A stretch of 64,000 nucleotides of DNA. It comes from Catellatospora sp. IY07-71. Its GTDB lineage: Bacteria; Actinomycetota; Actinomycetes; Mycobacteriales; Micromonosporaceae. The DNA lies in assembly GCF_018326265.1 (NCBI RefSeq), contig NZ_AP023360.1, positions 7,437,001 to 7,501,000 on the forward strand, in the 5' to 3' direction. Made by a program: the position numbers and the translations under genes. This document shows, piece after piece, positions 49,922 through 58,081 of the stretch. The first letter of the stretch is position 1. Each line of letters begins with the position of its first letter. A model generated the notes under the pieces. That model did no database searches, was not told where the DNA came from, and worked only from the letters and a program-made list of their open reading frames with translations.

Positions 49922-51124
49922 GTGACCGCCGCGCCACCTCACCGCCGTATCACCCTGATCCTGGTCCTGGGCAGCATGTCCGCCTTCGGCGCGCTGTCGT
50001 TCGACATGTACCTGCCGGCCTTCCCCACGATCGCCGCCGATCTGCGCGTCTCCCCCGCGGCCGTGCAGCTCACCCTCACCGTCGCGCTGATCGGCATCGC
50101 ACTCGGCCAGTTCGTGATGGGACCGCTGTCGGACCGGTGGGGCCGGCGCCGGCCGATCATCGCGGGCACGGTGCTGTTCGCCGTCTCCTCGGCGCTGATC
50201 ACGATCGCCCCGAACATCGAGGTCATGACCGCGCTGCGCCTGGTGCAGGGCTTCGCGGGCGGCATCGGCATCGCGCTGTCCCGGGCCGTGGTGCGCGACC
50301 TCTACTCCGGTGCCGAGGCGTCGCGCTTCTTCTCCCGGCTCACCCTGGTGTTCGGCGTGGCACCGGTGGTCGCGCCCACCATCGGCGCGCTGGTGCTGAA
50401 GTTCACCAGCTGGCGCGGCGTGTTCGCGCTGCTCGCCGCGTACGGCCTGATCATGGTCCTGGTGGGCTGGCGCTTCCTGCCCGAGACGCTGCCCGCCGAG
50501 CGCCGCCGCACCGGCGGGCTGGCCGAGGTCGGCCGCGGCTTCCGGGTGCTGGCGGGCGACCGGCGCTTCTGGGGCTACACCGCGGCGCAGGGCCTGACCT
50601 TCGCCGGGCTCTTCTCCTACCTGTCCAGCGGCTCGTTCGTGCTGCAGGAGGTGTACGGCGTCTCCGCGCAGGCGTACGGGCTGATCTTCGGCCTGAACGC
50701 GCTGGGCCTGGTCGCCGTCGGGCAGCTCAACGCGCGGCTGGTGGGCCGCCGCAGCACCCCGCGCACGCTGCTGTTCGCGGCGCTGATCGGCGCGGTCGCG
50801 GCCGGCGTGCTCATGATCGGCGGCGCGGAGCTGCAGAGCCTCACCATCGTGGTCGCGATGCTGTTCGTCTACATCGCCAGCCTCGGCATGGTCGCGCCGA
50901 ACAGCACCGCGCTGGCGCTGGACGGCCACGCCCAGATGGCCGGCACGGCGGCCGCGCTGATGGGCGCGGTGCAGTCGGGCATCGGCGCGGTCGCCGGGCC
51001 GATCGTGGCCGCGCTGGGCGCGTCCAGCGGGGTGCCGATGGCCGCGGCCATGTTCGGCTTCGCCGCGCTGTCCATCCTCACCGCCACCGTGCTCACCCGT
51101 CCGGGCCAGCCGAAACTCGCTTGA
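49922..51124 (+). CDS. MFS drug efflux transporter, Bcr/CflA type
   Basis: A 400-residue transporter with 12 helices. SFDMYLPAFPTIAADL in helix 1, GQFVMGPLSDRWGRRRPI between helices 2 and 3, and RLVQGFAGGIGIALSRAVVRD in helix 4-5 are Bcr/CflA signatures. The GTG at 49922 has AAGGA six bases upstream and is five bases after the previous stop. Likely exports antibiotics or metabolites. Confidence 0.9.
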   Translation: MTAAPPHRRITLILVLGSMSAFGALSFDMYLPAFPTIAADLRVSPAAVQLTLTVALIGIALGQFVMGPLSDRWGRRRPIIAGTVLFAVSSALITIAPNIEVMTALRLVQGFAGGIGIALSRAVVRDLYSGAEASRFFSRLTLVFGVAPVVAPTIGALVLKFTSWRGVFALLAAYGLIMVLVGWRFLPETLPAERRRTGGLAEVGRGFRVLAGDRRFWGYTAAQGLTFAGLFSYLSSGSFVLQEVYGVSAQAYGLIFGLNALGLVAVGQLNARLVGRRSTPRTLLFAALIGAVAAGVLMIGGAELQSLTIVVAMLFVYIASLGMVAPNSTALALDGHAQMAGTAAALMGAVQSGIGAVAGPIVAALGASSGVPMAAAMFGFAALSILTATVLTRPGQPKLA

Positions 51125-51148
51125 TCGCAGGTGCGGGGGCGTGCTGCC

Positions 51149-52399
51149 ATGTCCCGCGTGAGTTCCCTGGCCGACCTGCTCCGCGACCGTCGCTACCTCG
51201 CCTTCTGGCTCGGCCAGGTCACCAGCGTGGTGGGCAGCGCGCTGTCGCTGGTGGCGCTGCCCGCGCTGCTGCTGCCCACCCGTGGCGCGCAGGCGTTCGC
51301 CCTGGTGCTCGCGGCCGAGGCGGTGTCCGGGGTGCTGCTCCTGCTGGCCGGGGGCGTGATCGCCGACCGGTACTCGCGCAGCACGGTGATGGCACTGGCC
51401 GACGTGCTGCGCATGATCGGCGTGGCCGGGCTGCTCGCGTTCGGCGCGTACGGCCCGCTGTGGCTGCCGATGCTCGCCGCCTGCCTGGTCGGCATGGGCA
51501 CCGCGCTGTACGAGCCCGCACACCGCGCCGCCCTGCCCCAGCTCGTCGGCGAGCAGCTGCGGCAGCAGGCCAACGCGCTCGACGCGGCCACCAAGCGCTT
51601 CGGCGCGGCGGGCGGCGCGCTGGCCGGTGCCGCGCTGGTCACCGCGATCGGCCCGCGCGGCGCGCTGCTGATCGACCTGGCCACCTTCGCGGTCAGCCTG
51701 GCCACCCTGTTGTGGCTGCGGCTGCCCCGGATCAGCGGGCAGGCGGCCACGCCCGGCATGCGGGCCCTGCTCGACGACGCCCGCCAGGGCGTACGCGAGG
51801 TGCGCCGCCGCCCGTGGGCGCTGGTCATCATGATCCAGGGCACCGTCCAGGTGTTCTTCCTGTTCGGCCCGAACTACGCGCTGCTGCCGATCGTCAGCCT
51901 GGACCGCTACGGCCCGGCCGCCTACGGCTGGCTGAGCGCGTCCGCCTCGCTGGGCATGGTGCTCGGCTCGGCGGCGGCCGCCCGCATCCGCAGCCCCCGG
52001 CCCGGCCTGTGGGCGATGAACGTGCTGCTGCCGTGCGCGCTGCTGCCCGCCTGCCTGGCGGTGCCGGTGCCGCTGCCGCTGTGGTGCGCCGCGCAGGTGC
52101 TGGCGTGGGCCGGCATCGGCGTGTTCATCGTGCTCTGGTACACCGCGCTGCAGAACGAGTTCCCGGAGACGGCGCAGGGTCGCGTCTTCGCACTGGACTC
52201 GATCGGCAACTTCGCGCTCCAGCCGGTCGCCATCGCCGCCGCGCCGGTCCTCGCGCTGACCGTGGGGCTGCCCGCGTTCGGCGTGGTCGCCGTGGTGGTG
52301 CTGCTGATCTCGACGTACGCGGTGTTCGCCGTGCCCGGCACGGTGGCGCTGCGCTCGCCCGACCGGCCCGCTGCCGAGCCCGCCGTCGCAGCAGCCTGA
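51149..52399 (+). CDS. MFS transporter, enterobactin-exporter-like
   Basis: A 416-residue transporter of the MFS_3 / EntS-like type. FWLGQVTSVVGSALSLVALPALLLPT in helix 1 and GGVIADRYSRSTVM in loop 2-3 are typical. The ATG at 51149 is chosen; a GTG at 51131 would add six residues. Third MFS gene in a row on this strand; a hairpin terminates the run. Confidence 0.88.
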   Translation: MSRVSSLADLLRDRRYLAFWLGQVTSVVGSALSLVALPALLLPTRGAQAFALVLAAEAVSGVLLLLAGGVIADRYSRSTVMALADVLRMIGVAGLLAFGAYGPLWLPMLAACLVGMGTALYEPAHRAALPQLVGEQLRQQANALDAATKRFGAAGGALAGAALVTAIGPRGALLIDLATFAVSLATLLWLRLPRISGQAATPGMRALLDDARQGVREVRRRPWALVIMIQGTVQVFFLFGPNYALLPIVSLDRYGPAAYGWLSASASLGMVLGSAAAARIRSPRPGLWAMNVLLPCALLPACLAVPVPLPLWCAAQVLAWAGIGVFIVLWYTALQNEFPETAQGRVFALDSIGNFALQPVAIAAAPVLALTVGLPAFGVVAVVVLLISTYAVFAVPGTVALRSPDRPAAEPAVAAA

Positions 52400-52440
52400 C
52401 CGTGGTCCCGGCTTGACGGGAACGCGGGCACGAGACACAA

Positions 52441-52454
52441 TGGGAGCGCTTCCA
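52441..52454. promoter_or_regulatory. CebR-like LacI operator box
   Basis: TGGGAGCGCTTCCA differs by one base from the 14-bp CebR box known to repress cellulose and cellobiose genes in Streptomyces. It stands 42 bases after the MFS stop and upstream of no sugar gene in this window. Confidence 0.4.
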
Positions 52455-52460
52455 TCTTCC

Positions 52461-52481
52461 GACGTCAATACGGTTGACGTC
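52461..52481. promoter_or_regulatory. Inverted repeat GACGTCAA/TTGACGTC
   Basis: A perfect 8-bp inverted repeat with a five-base spacer between the MFS gene and the ltrA-like gene. It may be an operator or a short terminator stem. Confidence 0.4.
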
Positions 52482-52498
52482 ATCCCTCCGGTGTGGAC

Positions 52499-52531
52499 CG
52501 GGGCCCGGCGCCGCACGCACGCCGGGCCCCG
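52499..52531. terminator. Hairpin terminator after the MFS genes
   Basis: A perfect 12-bp GC-rich stem (52499-52510 with 52520-52531) with a nine-base loop followed by GGGCTTT. It likely ends the MFS transcript before the ltrA-like gene. Confidence 0.75.
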
Positions 52532-52586
52532 AGGGCTTTCCCGGACCCCGCCCCGCGTGATGATCCACCGGCGGTAGCCTGCGAGC

Positions 52587-53765
52587 ATGGCCGAGGCTGC
52601 GCGCAGAGTCCTGTACCGCCGGATGACCTCCCGCTCGCCGGACGAGCCGCACCGCACCGCCACCCCGCTGGAGCTGTTCTTCGATCTGTGTTTCGTGGTC
52701 GCGGTGGCCCAGGCGGCCGCGAGCCTGCACCACGCGGTGACCGAGGGGCACACCGGCCAGGGCGTCCTCGGCTTCCTCATGGTCTTCTTCGCGATCTGGT
52801 GGGCCTGGGTCAATTTCAGCTGGTTCTCGTCGGCGTACGACACCGACGACGTGCCGTTCCGGCTCACCACGATGGTCCAGATCGCGGGCGCGCTGATCCT
52901 GGCGGCGGGCGTGCCGAGCGCGTTCGACCGGGGCGACTTCCGGCTTATCACCCTCGGGTACGTGGTGATGCGGCTGGCCATGGTCACCCAGTGGCTGCGG
53001 GTGGCCGCCCAGGACCCGGCCCACCGGGGCACGGCGCTGCGCTTCGCCGGGGGCATCGCCCTGGTGCAGGTCGGCTGGGTGCTGCGGCTGCTGCTGCCCG
53101 CGCCGTGGGACTTCCGGGCGTTCTTCGTGCTGGTCGTGTGCGAATTGCTGGTGCCCGTGTGGGCCGAGCGCAAGGCGCCCACCCACTGGCACCCGCACCA
53201 CATCGCCGAGCGGTACAGCCTGTTCACCCTCATCGTGCTCGGCGAGTCGGTGCTGTCGGCGACGCTGGCCGTCGAGGCCGCGTTCGGCACCGGCCACGCC
53301 GCGTCGCTGGTGTGGCTGGCCGCCGCCGGGCTGGTGATCGTGTTCAGCATGTGGTGGCTGTACTTCGAGCGCTCCGCGCACGACCTGCTCGTGTCCCTGC
53401 GGGCGGGCATCCGCTGGGGGTACGGGCACTACTTCATCCTCGCGGCGGCGGCGGCCGTCGGAGCCGGGCTGGCCGCGATGGCCGACTTCTACAGCCACGT
53501 GTCGCATGTGTCGGCGCGGGCCGCGGCGTACGCCGTCGCGATACCGGTCGCGGTGTACCTGCTCAGCCTGTTCCTGCTGCAGATCTGCCCGCACTACCGG
53601 GGCCTGGTGGTGTACGCGTTCCCCGTGGCCGTCGTGCTGGTCCTGCTGGCCCCGCTGGGCCCGGCCCCCGTCCAGGTGATCGCCCTGCTCATCGCGGCCC
53701 TCACCACGGTCGTGGTCCTGGCCCGCCACCCCCGCCACCCCCGCCCGGCCCCGCCCCGGCCTTGA
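52587..53765 (+). CDS. Low temperature requirement protein A (LtrA) family
   Basis: A 392-residue membrane protein with about ten helices. The hallmark N-terminal ELFFDLCFVVAVAQAAASLHHAV and the loop HHIAERYSLFTLIVLGESVL identify LtrA. The family is named from Listeria growth in the cold; its biochemical role is unknown. It is followed by a large inverted repeat against the convergent hydratase gene. Confidence 0.9.
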   Translation: MAEAARRVLYRRMTSRSPDEPHRTATPLELFFDLCFVVAVAQAAASLHHAVTEGHTGQGVLGFLMVFFAIWWAWVNFSWFSSAYDTDDVPFRLTTMVQIAGALILAAGVPSAFDRGDFRLITLGYVVMRLAMVTQWLRVAAQDPAHRGTALRFAGGIALVQVGWVLRLLLPAPWDFRAFFVLVVCELLVPVWAERKAPTHWHPHHIAERYSLFTLIVLGESVLSATLAVEAAFGTGHAASLVWLAAAGLVIVFSMWWLYFERSAHDLLVSLRAGIRWGYGHYFILAAAAAVGAGLAAMADFYSHVSHVSARAAAYAVAIPVAVYLLSLFLLQICPHYRGLVVYAFPVAVVLVLLAPLGPAPVQVIALLIAALTTVVVLARHPRHPRPAPPRP

Positions 53766-53840
53766 TCGTCCGACTTGCCAGGCACATGGGCGTACGCGGA
53801 CTCAAGATACGCCCGTCTGCCAGGCAAGTCGGACGATCAA
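53762..53840. repeat. Large GATC-bounded inverted repeat, second type
   Basis: Two 19-bp arms (TTGATCGTCCGACTTGCC and its complement) extend inwards by a near-perfect TGCC motif, with a loop that holds a further short repeat (GGGCGTACG against CGTCTGCC region). GATC to GATC is 75 bp (53764-53838). It lies between convergent genes and probably acts as a shared terminator. It is not the 61-bp family. Confidence 0.75.
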
Positions 53841-53860
53841 GGGGCGGCCGGGCGGCGGGG

Positions 53861-54643
53861 TCAGTGGGGGGACCAGGGGAAGGCGGGTGGGCGGCGGTCG
53901 GTGAAGGCGGCGATGCCCTCGGCGGCCTCGCCGGACTCGGCCATCTGGCGGTGCCAGTAGGACACGCGGGTGTCGTCGTGGTGGCCGTCGCCGGCCATCG
54001 TCACGATCTCCTTCGCGGCGACCTGGGTCAGCAGCGAGCGCTGCGCCAGCGTCGCGGCGAACGCGGCGACCCGTTCGGCGAGGCGGTCCGCGGGGTGCAG
54101 CTCGTCGATCAGGCCCACCCGCAGCGCGCGCTCGGCGTCGATCAGCTCCGCGGAGTAGAGCAGGTGCTTGGCCGCCGCCGGGCCGATCAGCGCGACCAGC
54201 CGCCGGGTGGTCGGCGCGGGATAGACGATGCCCAGCCGGGCCGGGGTGACCCCGAACCGGCTGCCCTCGGCCGCGAAGCGCAGGTCGCAGGCGACCGCGA
54301 GCTGGCAGCCGCCGCCCACGCAGTCGCCCTCGATCCAGGCCACGGTCGGCTTCGGGAAGCGGGACAGCCGCTCCTCGGCCAGCACGGCCAGGTTCCGGTC
54401 GCCGTCGGCGATGAGCCGGTCGACCTCGGTGATGTCGGCGCCCGCGCAGAACGTGCCGCCCGCCCCGGTGAGCACCAGCACCCGCACCGCCGGGTCGCCG
54501 GCCAGGCCGTCGAGCAGCTCGGGCAGCCGCGACCACATGTCGTTGGTCATCGCGTTGCGCCGGGCCGGGTTGACGATGCGGATGGTCGCCACGTGCCCGG
54601 AGATCTCCAGCTCCAGGCGGGGTGCGGCGAGCTGCTCGGTCAC
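53861..54643 (-). CDS. Enoyl-CoA hydratase/isomerase family protein
   Basis: A 260-residue crotonase-fold enzyme. The oxyanion-hole motifs are AGGTFCAGADITEVD and GDCVGGGCQLAVACDLRFAAEGSRFGVTPARLGI. The catalytic Glu pair of a full hydratase is not clearly visible (GxxP region has PARLGIVYPAPTTRR), so it may be an isomerase or other crotonase member. The GTG at 54643 has AAAGG upstream. Confidence 0.88.
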   Translation of the reverse strand: MTEQLAAPRLELEISGHVATIRIVNPARRNAMTNDMWSRLPELLDGLAGDPAVRVLVLTGAGGTFCAGADITEVDRLIADGDRNLAVLAEERLSRFPKPTVAWIEGDCVGGGCQLAVACDLRFAAEGSRFGVTPARLGIVYPAPTTRRLVALIGPAAAKHLLYSAELIDAERALRVGLIDELHPADRLAERVAAFAATLAQRSLLTQVAAKEIVTMAGDGHHDDTRVSYWHRQMAESGEAAEGIAAFTDRRPPAFPWSPH

Positions 54644-54690
54644 GGTGCGGCCTTTCTGCGGGTACGGCGGCAGGGCTGCATCGTGCCACA

Positions 54691-55074
54691 ATGCCGGACA
54701 TGGCCGAGCAGAGATCGCCGAAGGTGCTGTCGCTGTCGTGGGGCGAGATCGAGATCGAGGGCGTCGGCAGGGTGAAGGACGCCATGCTGCACCCCGGCGG
54801 GGGCGGCGAGTGGGACTGGCGGGTCACCGGCACCGCGCACTCCCCCGGCATCCAGCCCGCCGACGTCGAGCCGCTGCTCGCGGCGGGCGCCACCACGGTC
54901 GTGCTGTCGCGCGGACAGCAGCTGGTGCTGCAGGTGATGCCGGAGACCGAGCAGCTGCTGGCAGCGCGCGGCGTCGACGTCCACATCGCCGAGACGCGGG
55001 AGGCGATCCGCGTCTACAACCTGCTGGCCGATGCGGGCGTCCGGGTCGGGGCGCTGCTGCACTCCACCTGCTAA
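54691..55074 (+). CDS. Mth938-like domain protein
   Basis: A 127-residue protein of the MTH938/NDUFAF3-like family. KVLSLSWGEIEIEGVG..KDAMLHPGGGGEWDWRVTGT at the N-terminus and VVLSRGQQLVLQVMPETEQLLAARGVDVHIAETREAIRVYN in the middle give the characteristic fold. Function in bacteria is unknown. The start could also be the second Met (54700). It overlaps the convergent gene by four bases at its end. Confidence 0.82.
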   Translation: MPDMAEQRSPKVLSLSWGEIEIEGVGRVKDAMLHPGGGGEWDWRVTGTAHSPGIQPADVEPLLAAGATTVVLSRGQQLVLQVMPETEQLLAARGVDVHIAETREAIRVYNLLADAGVRVGALLHSTC

Positions 55075-55868
55075 CCCATGTAAACGCGGTCCAGCCAGGC
55101 GTCGATCAGGTCGCGGTCGCCGTACACGTGCACCTGGTCGCGGTCCAGCGGCAGGCGGCGGTAGAGGATCAGCAGCAGCTCGGTCAGCGGCGCCTGCACC
55201 GCGACGGCGCCCTTCTCATGGCCGGGCCGCCAGCTCACGCCGTCCGGGCCCAGCTCGATCAGCCACTCGGCGGGGACGTCCGCGGTGGTGTCGGTCGCGT
55301 GCAGGTGGATGCTGCGCGCCGGTCCGTAGAGTTCGGGCAGGCGGCCGAAGACCTTCTCGTTGACGCGGCGGTCGGTGACGATGCCGAGGAACTCGTCGAT
55401 CGCGTCCGCGGCCAGGTCGGGCGCGACGGTGTAGCCCGCGCCCGTGGTCAGTGACGCGTCGGCGCGGTGCAGCAGGATGTCGCAGGCGGCGCGGCGGGCC
55501 CAGAACAGCAGCGAGTCCGGCAGGCCGAAGATCTCGGCCTGTGCGGCGGGGTCGCGCTCGCGCAGGGTGCGGGCGTACGCGTCGGCGCCGTCCTGCATCC
55601 AGGCGGTCAGCACGGCCGGATCGTCGGTGTCGGGCACGCCGACACGTCTGCGGTCGCCGGGCGCGGCGGGCGCCGCCCCGGCGTCGCCGCGCACCACGGC
55701 GTCGGTGGTGTGCACGTTGCCGCCGATGTGGCGGACGAGGTCGGCCAGGGTCCAGTCGGGACAGGTCGGCACCCGTGCCGAGAGGTCGTCGCCGGGCAGC
55801 ACCTCACGCAGCAGCGCGGTCTGGGCGGACACCTCGTCGCAGTAGCGCTCGTAGCTCAGCCGTGGCAT
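55071..55868 (-). CDS. Maleylpyruvate isomerase family mycothiol-dependent enzyme
   Basis: A 265-residue protein of the DinB/MDMPI fold. The N-terminal metal-binding helix bundle (about 1-150) contains CPDWTLADLVRHIGGNVHTTDAVV with the conserved His, and CDILLHRADAS with another. The C-terminal MDMPI domain (about 170-265) reads SIHLHATDT and DGVSWRPG. Members transfer or use mycothiol, the actinobacterial thiol. Substrate unknown. Confidence 0.88.
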   Translation of the reverse strand: MPRLSYERYCDEVSAQTALLREVLPGDDLSARVPTCPDWTLADLVRHIGGNVHTTDAVVRGDAGAAPAAPGDRRRVGVPDTDDPAVLTAWMQDGADAYARTLRERDPAAQAEIFGLPDSLLFWARRAACDILLHRADASLTTGAGYTVAPDLAADAIDEFLGIVTDRRVNEKVFGRLPELYGPARSIHLHATDTTADVPAEWLIELGPDGVSWRPGHEKGAVAVQAPLTELLLILYRRLPLDRDQVHVYGDRDLIDAWLDRVYMG

Positions 55869-55952
55869 GTGTCCAAGGTAGCCGCGGCCGAGCCGGAACC
55901 GGCACGAGTACGCGGTGAGCGGAGTTCGCCCACCGCGTACCCGTGGGTTATG

Positions 55953-56156
55953 TCAGAGCCGGCGGATGTTGGCGGCCTGGGGGCCCTTCTGGCCCTGCGT
56001 GATCTCGAACTCGACCCGCTGGTTCTCCTCGAGGCTCCGGTAGCCGGAGGACTGGATGGCGGAGAAGTGCGCGAACACGTCCGACCCACCGCCGTCCGGG
56101 GTGATGAAGCCGAAGCCCTTTTCCGCGTTGAACCACTTCACGGTGCCGACAGCCAT
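55953..56156 (-). CDS. Cold-shock protein
   Basis: A 67-residue single-domain cold-shock protein that binds single-stranded RNA and DNA. RNP1 (KGFGFI, residues 13-18) and RNP2 (VFAHF, 27-31) are intact, and the length is standard. A structured leader lies upstream. Confidence 0.96.
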   Translation of the reverse strand: MAVGTVKWFNAEKGFGFITPDGGGSDVFAHFSAIQSSGYRSLEENQRVEFEITQGQKGPQAANIRRL

Positions 56157-56457
56157 GTCAGATACTCCTTGGTGAGGCTGTGCGAGCCCACTGTGGGCTC
56201 TTTCGCCTCCCGCAACGCGCCAATGCGGACAGCGCCCGGTACTTCTCGGGCGCTTCGTCTGGTATGCGGGAGGTCGAGGTTATAACGCGGCGAATCTAAC
56301 ACGCAGCACCGACCGAATCCGCTGATCGGACCACGGACCACACCCGCGTGTCTCGAATCGACATCCGGAGATCGGTAAATCTTTACCGGGAAGATTCTTC
56401 CTGCGAAACTTTCCGACACAGCGTCGCGGTGCGGCGCGACAGACGACGGGAGGCGCC
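56157..56457. promoter_or_regulatory. Leader of the cold-shock gene and control region of the divergent lipoprotein
   Basis: The part next to the cold-shock gene holds two short hairpins (56184-56200 and 56232-56253) expected in a long cold-shock 5' leader, and a TATAAC -10-like box on the minus strand near 56280. The part next to the lipoprotein gene holds two adjacent palindromes (56373-56401). No protein gene is visible. Confidence 0.5.
56373..56401. promoter_or_regulatory. Two back-to-back palindromes upstream of the GH10-like gene
   Basis: CGGTAAATCTTTACCG (arms of 7 with a 2-base centre, 56373-56388) is followed immediately by GGAAGATTCTTCC (arms of 6 with one central base, 56389-56401). 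They are AT-richer than the surroundings and lie 57 bases before the GTG start. They look like operator sites. Confidence 0.45.
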
Positions 56458-58020
56458 GTGCGAGCCAGGCAGATCATGGTGACACTGCTGGTCACGGCCA
56501 CATTGGCCGCGGCCGGATGCGGCCGGCCCGCACCGGAGGCCAGCGAGGACCCCGCGGTGTCCGCCGCGCCGACCGCGCTGGACGGCTGCCCGCTTGGCCC
56601 GGCGCCCAAGCGTGCCCTGCGCGGGCTGTGGATCGCGTCCGTGCTGAACATCAACTGGCCCTCGGCGTCCGGGCTCAGCCCCGCCCAGCAGCAGTCCGAG
56701 CTGCGCTCGCTGCTCGACGAGGCGGTCGCGCTGCGCTTCAACGCCGTGTTCGTGCAGGTCCGGCCGACCGCCGACGCGTTCTGGCCGTCGCCGTACGAGC
56801 CGTGGTCGCAGTACCTCACCGGCACCCAGGGCGCCGACCCCGGCTACGACCCGCTCGGCTTCGCGGTGGCCGAGGCGCACGCCCGCAACCTGGAGTTCCA
56901 CGCCTGGTTCAACCCGTTCCGGGTGTCCATGCAACCCGACGTGAGCCGGCTCGCCGCCGGGCACCCGGCCCGCACCCACCCGGGCTGGATCGAGACGTAC
57001 GACGGCCGGCTCTACTACAACCCCGGGGTGCCCGCCGCCCGGCAGCACTCCGTCGACGCCATCATGGACGCGGTCACCCGCTACGACCTCGACGGCGTGC
57101 ACTTCGACGACTACTTCTACCCGTACCCGGTGTCCGGGCAGGACTTCGACGACGCCGCCGAGTTCACCGCGTACGGCGCGGGCCGCACCCTGGCCGACTG
57201 GCGGCGTGCCAACGTCGACGCCTTCGTGCAGGGCGTCTCGGCACGGGTCAAGCAGGCCAAGCCGCACGTCCGGTTCGGCATCTCGCCGTTCGGCATCTGG
57301 CGCAACCAGGGCACCGACCCGCTGGGCTCGGCCACCACCGGCCTGCAGTCCTACGACGCGATCTACGCCGACACCCGCAAGTGGGTCAAGCAGGAGTGGA
57401 TCGACTACATCGCGCCGCAGATCTACTGGACGATCGGGTTCCCGGCGGCGGCGTACGACGTGCTGGTGCCCTGGTGGTCGCAGGTGGTCGCCGGGACGCG
57501 GGTGCAGCTCTACATCGGCCAGGCCGCCTACAAGATCGGCACGAGCACCGACCCGAACTGGACCGACGCCGCCGAGATGCCCGACCACCTGCTGCTCAAC
57601 CGGCAGCATCCGGAGGTCGCCGGGGACATCTACTACTCCATCGAGGAGCTGCTGGACAACCGGCTCGGCTTCGCCGACCGGCTGCGCACCGAGTTCCACG
57701 CCAACCCCGCGCTGGTGCCCGCGTCACCGATGATCAGCGGGACGGCGCCCGGCGTCCCCGGCGCGGTCACCGCGAGCCGGGTCACCGGCGGCGTCAAGCT
57801 GAACTGGAACGCGGCGTCCGGCTCCCCCGCTTACTACGCGGTGTACCGGGCCGACGGCGCCGGGTGCGGCATCGAGGCGGCCCGCAACCTGCTCGGCACG
57901 GTGCGCGGGCGCACCTTCACCGACCCCGCGCCCCCGCCGGTCGGCCAGGTCACCTACTACGTGACCGCCCTGGACCGGACCCACCGGGAGGGTACGCCGG
58001 GAGCGGTGACCCTGCGCTGA
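56458..58020 (+). CDS. Family 10 glycosylhydrolase-like lipoprotein (GHL10/YngK type) with FnIII tail
   Basis: A 520-residue secreted lipoprotein. The lipobox LAAAGC puts the lipidated Cys at residue 20. The GHL10 barrel (about 50-420) has the conserved strands RALRGLWIASVLNINWPS, LRFNAVFVQVRPTADAFWPS, DLDGVHFDDYFYPYP and YIAPQIYWTIGF. The last 85 residues resemble a fibronectin III domain (VTASRVTGGVKLNWNAAS). Related proteins act on cell-wall or exopolysaccharide glycans. GGGAGG precedes the GTG start. Confidence 0.9.
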   Translation: MRARQIMVTLLVTATLAAAGCGRPAPEASEDPAVSAAPTALDGCPLGPAPKRALRGLWIASVLNINWPSASGLSPAQQQSELRSLLDEAVALRFNAVFVQVRPTADAFWPSPYEPWSQYLTGTQGADPGYDPLGFAVAEAHARNLEFHAWFNPFRVSMQPDVSRLAAGHPARTHPGWIETYDGRLYYNPGVPAARQHSVDAIMDAVTRYDLDGVHFDDYFYPYPVSGQDFDDAAEFTAYGAGRTLADWRRANVDAFVQGVSARVKQAKPHVRFGISPFGIWRNQGTDPLGSATTGLQSYDAIYADTRKWVKQEWIDYIAPQIYWTIGFPAAAYDVLVPWWSQVVAGTRVQLYIGQAAYKIGTSTDPNWTDAAEMPDHLLLNRQHPEVAGDIYYSIEELLDNRLGFADRLRTEFHANPALVPASPMISGTAPGVPGAVTASRVTGGVKLNWNAASGSPAYYAVYRADGAGCGIEAARNLLGTVRGRTFTDPAPPPVGQVTYYVTALDRTHREGTPGAVTLR

Positions 58021-58081
58021 CGCCGCAGCCGCCGGCCGGTCACCTCGGTGGGGTGACCGGCCGATGGCCGTGCGGAGCGGC

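Noticed and set aside
49739..53410. Minus-strand open frame of 1223 codons
   Set aside because: Lies opposite three clear MFS genes and the ltrA-like gene; the translation is a His/Arg/Gly-rich shadow without motifs.
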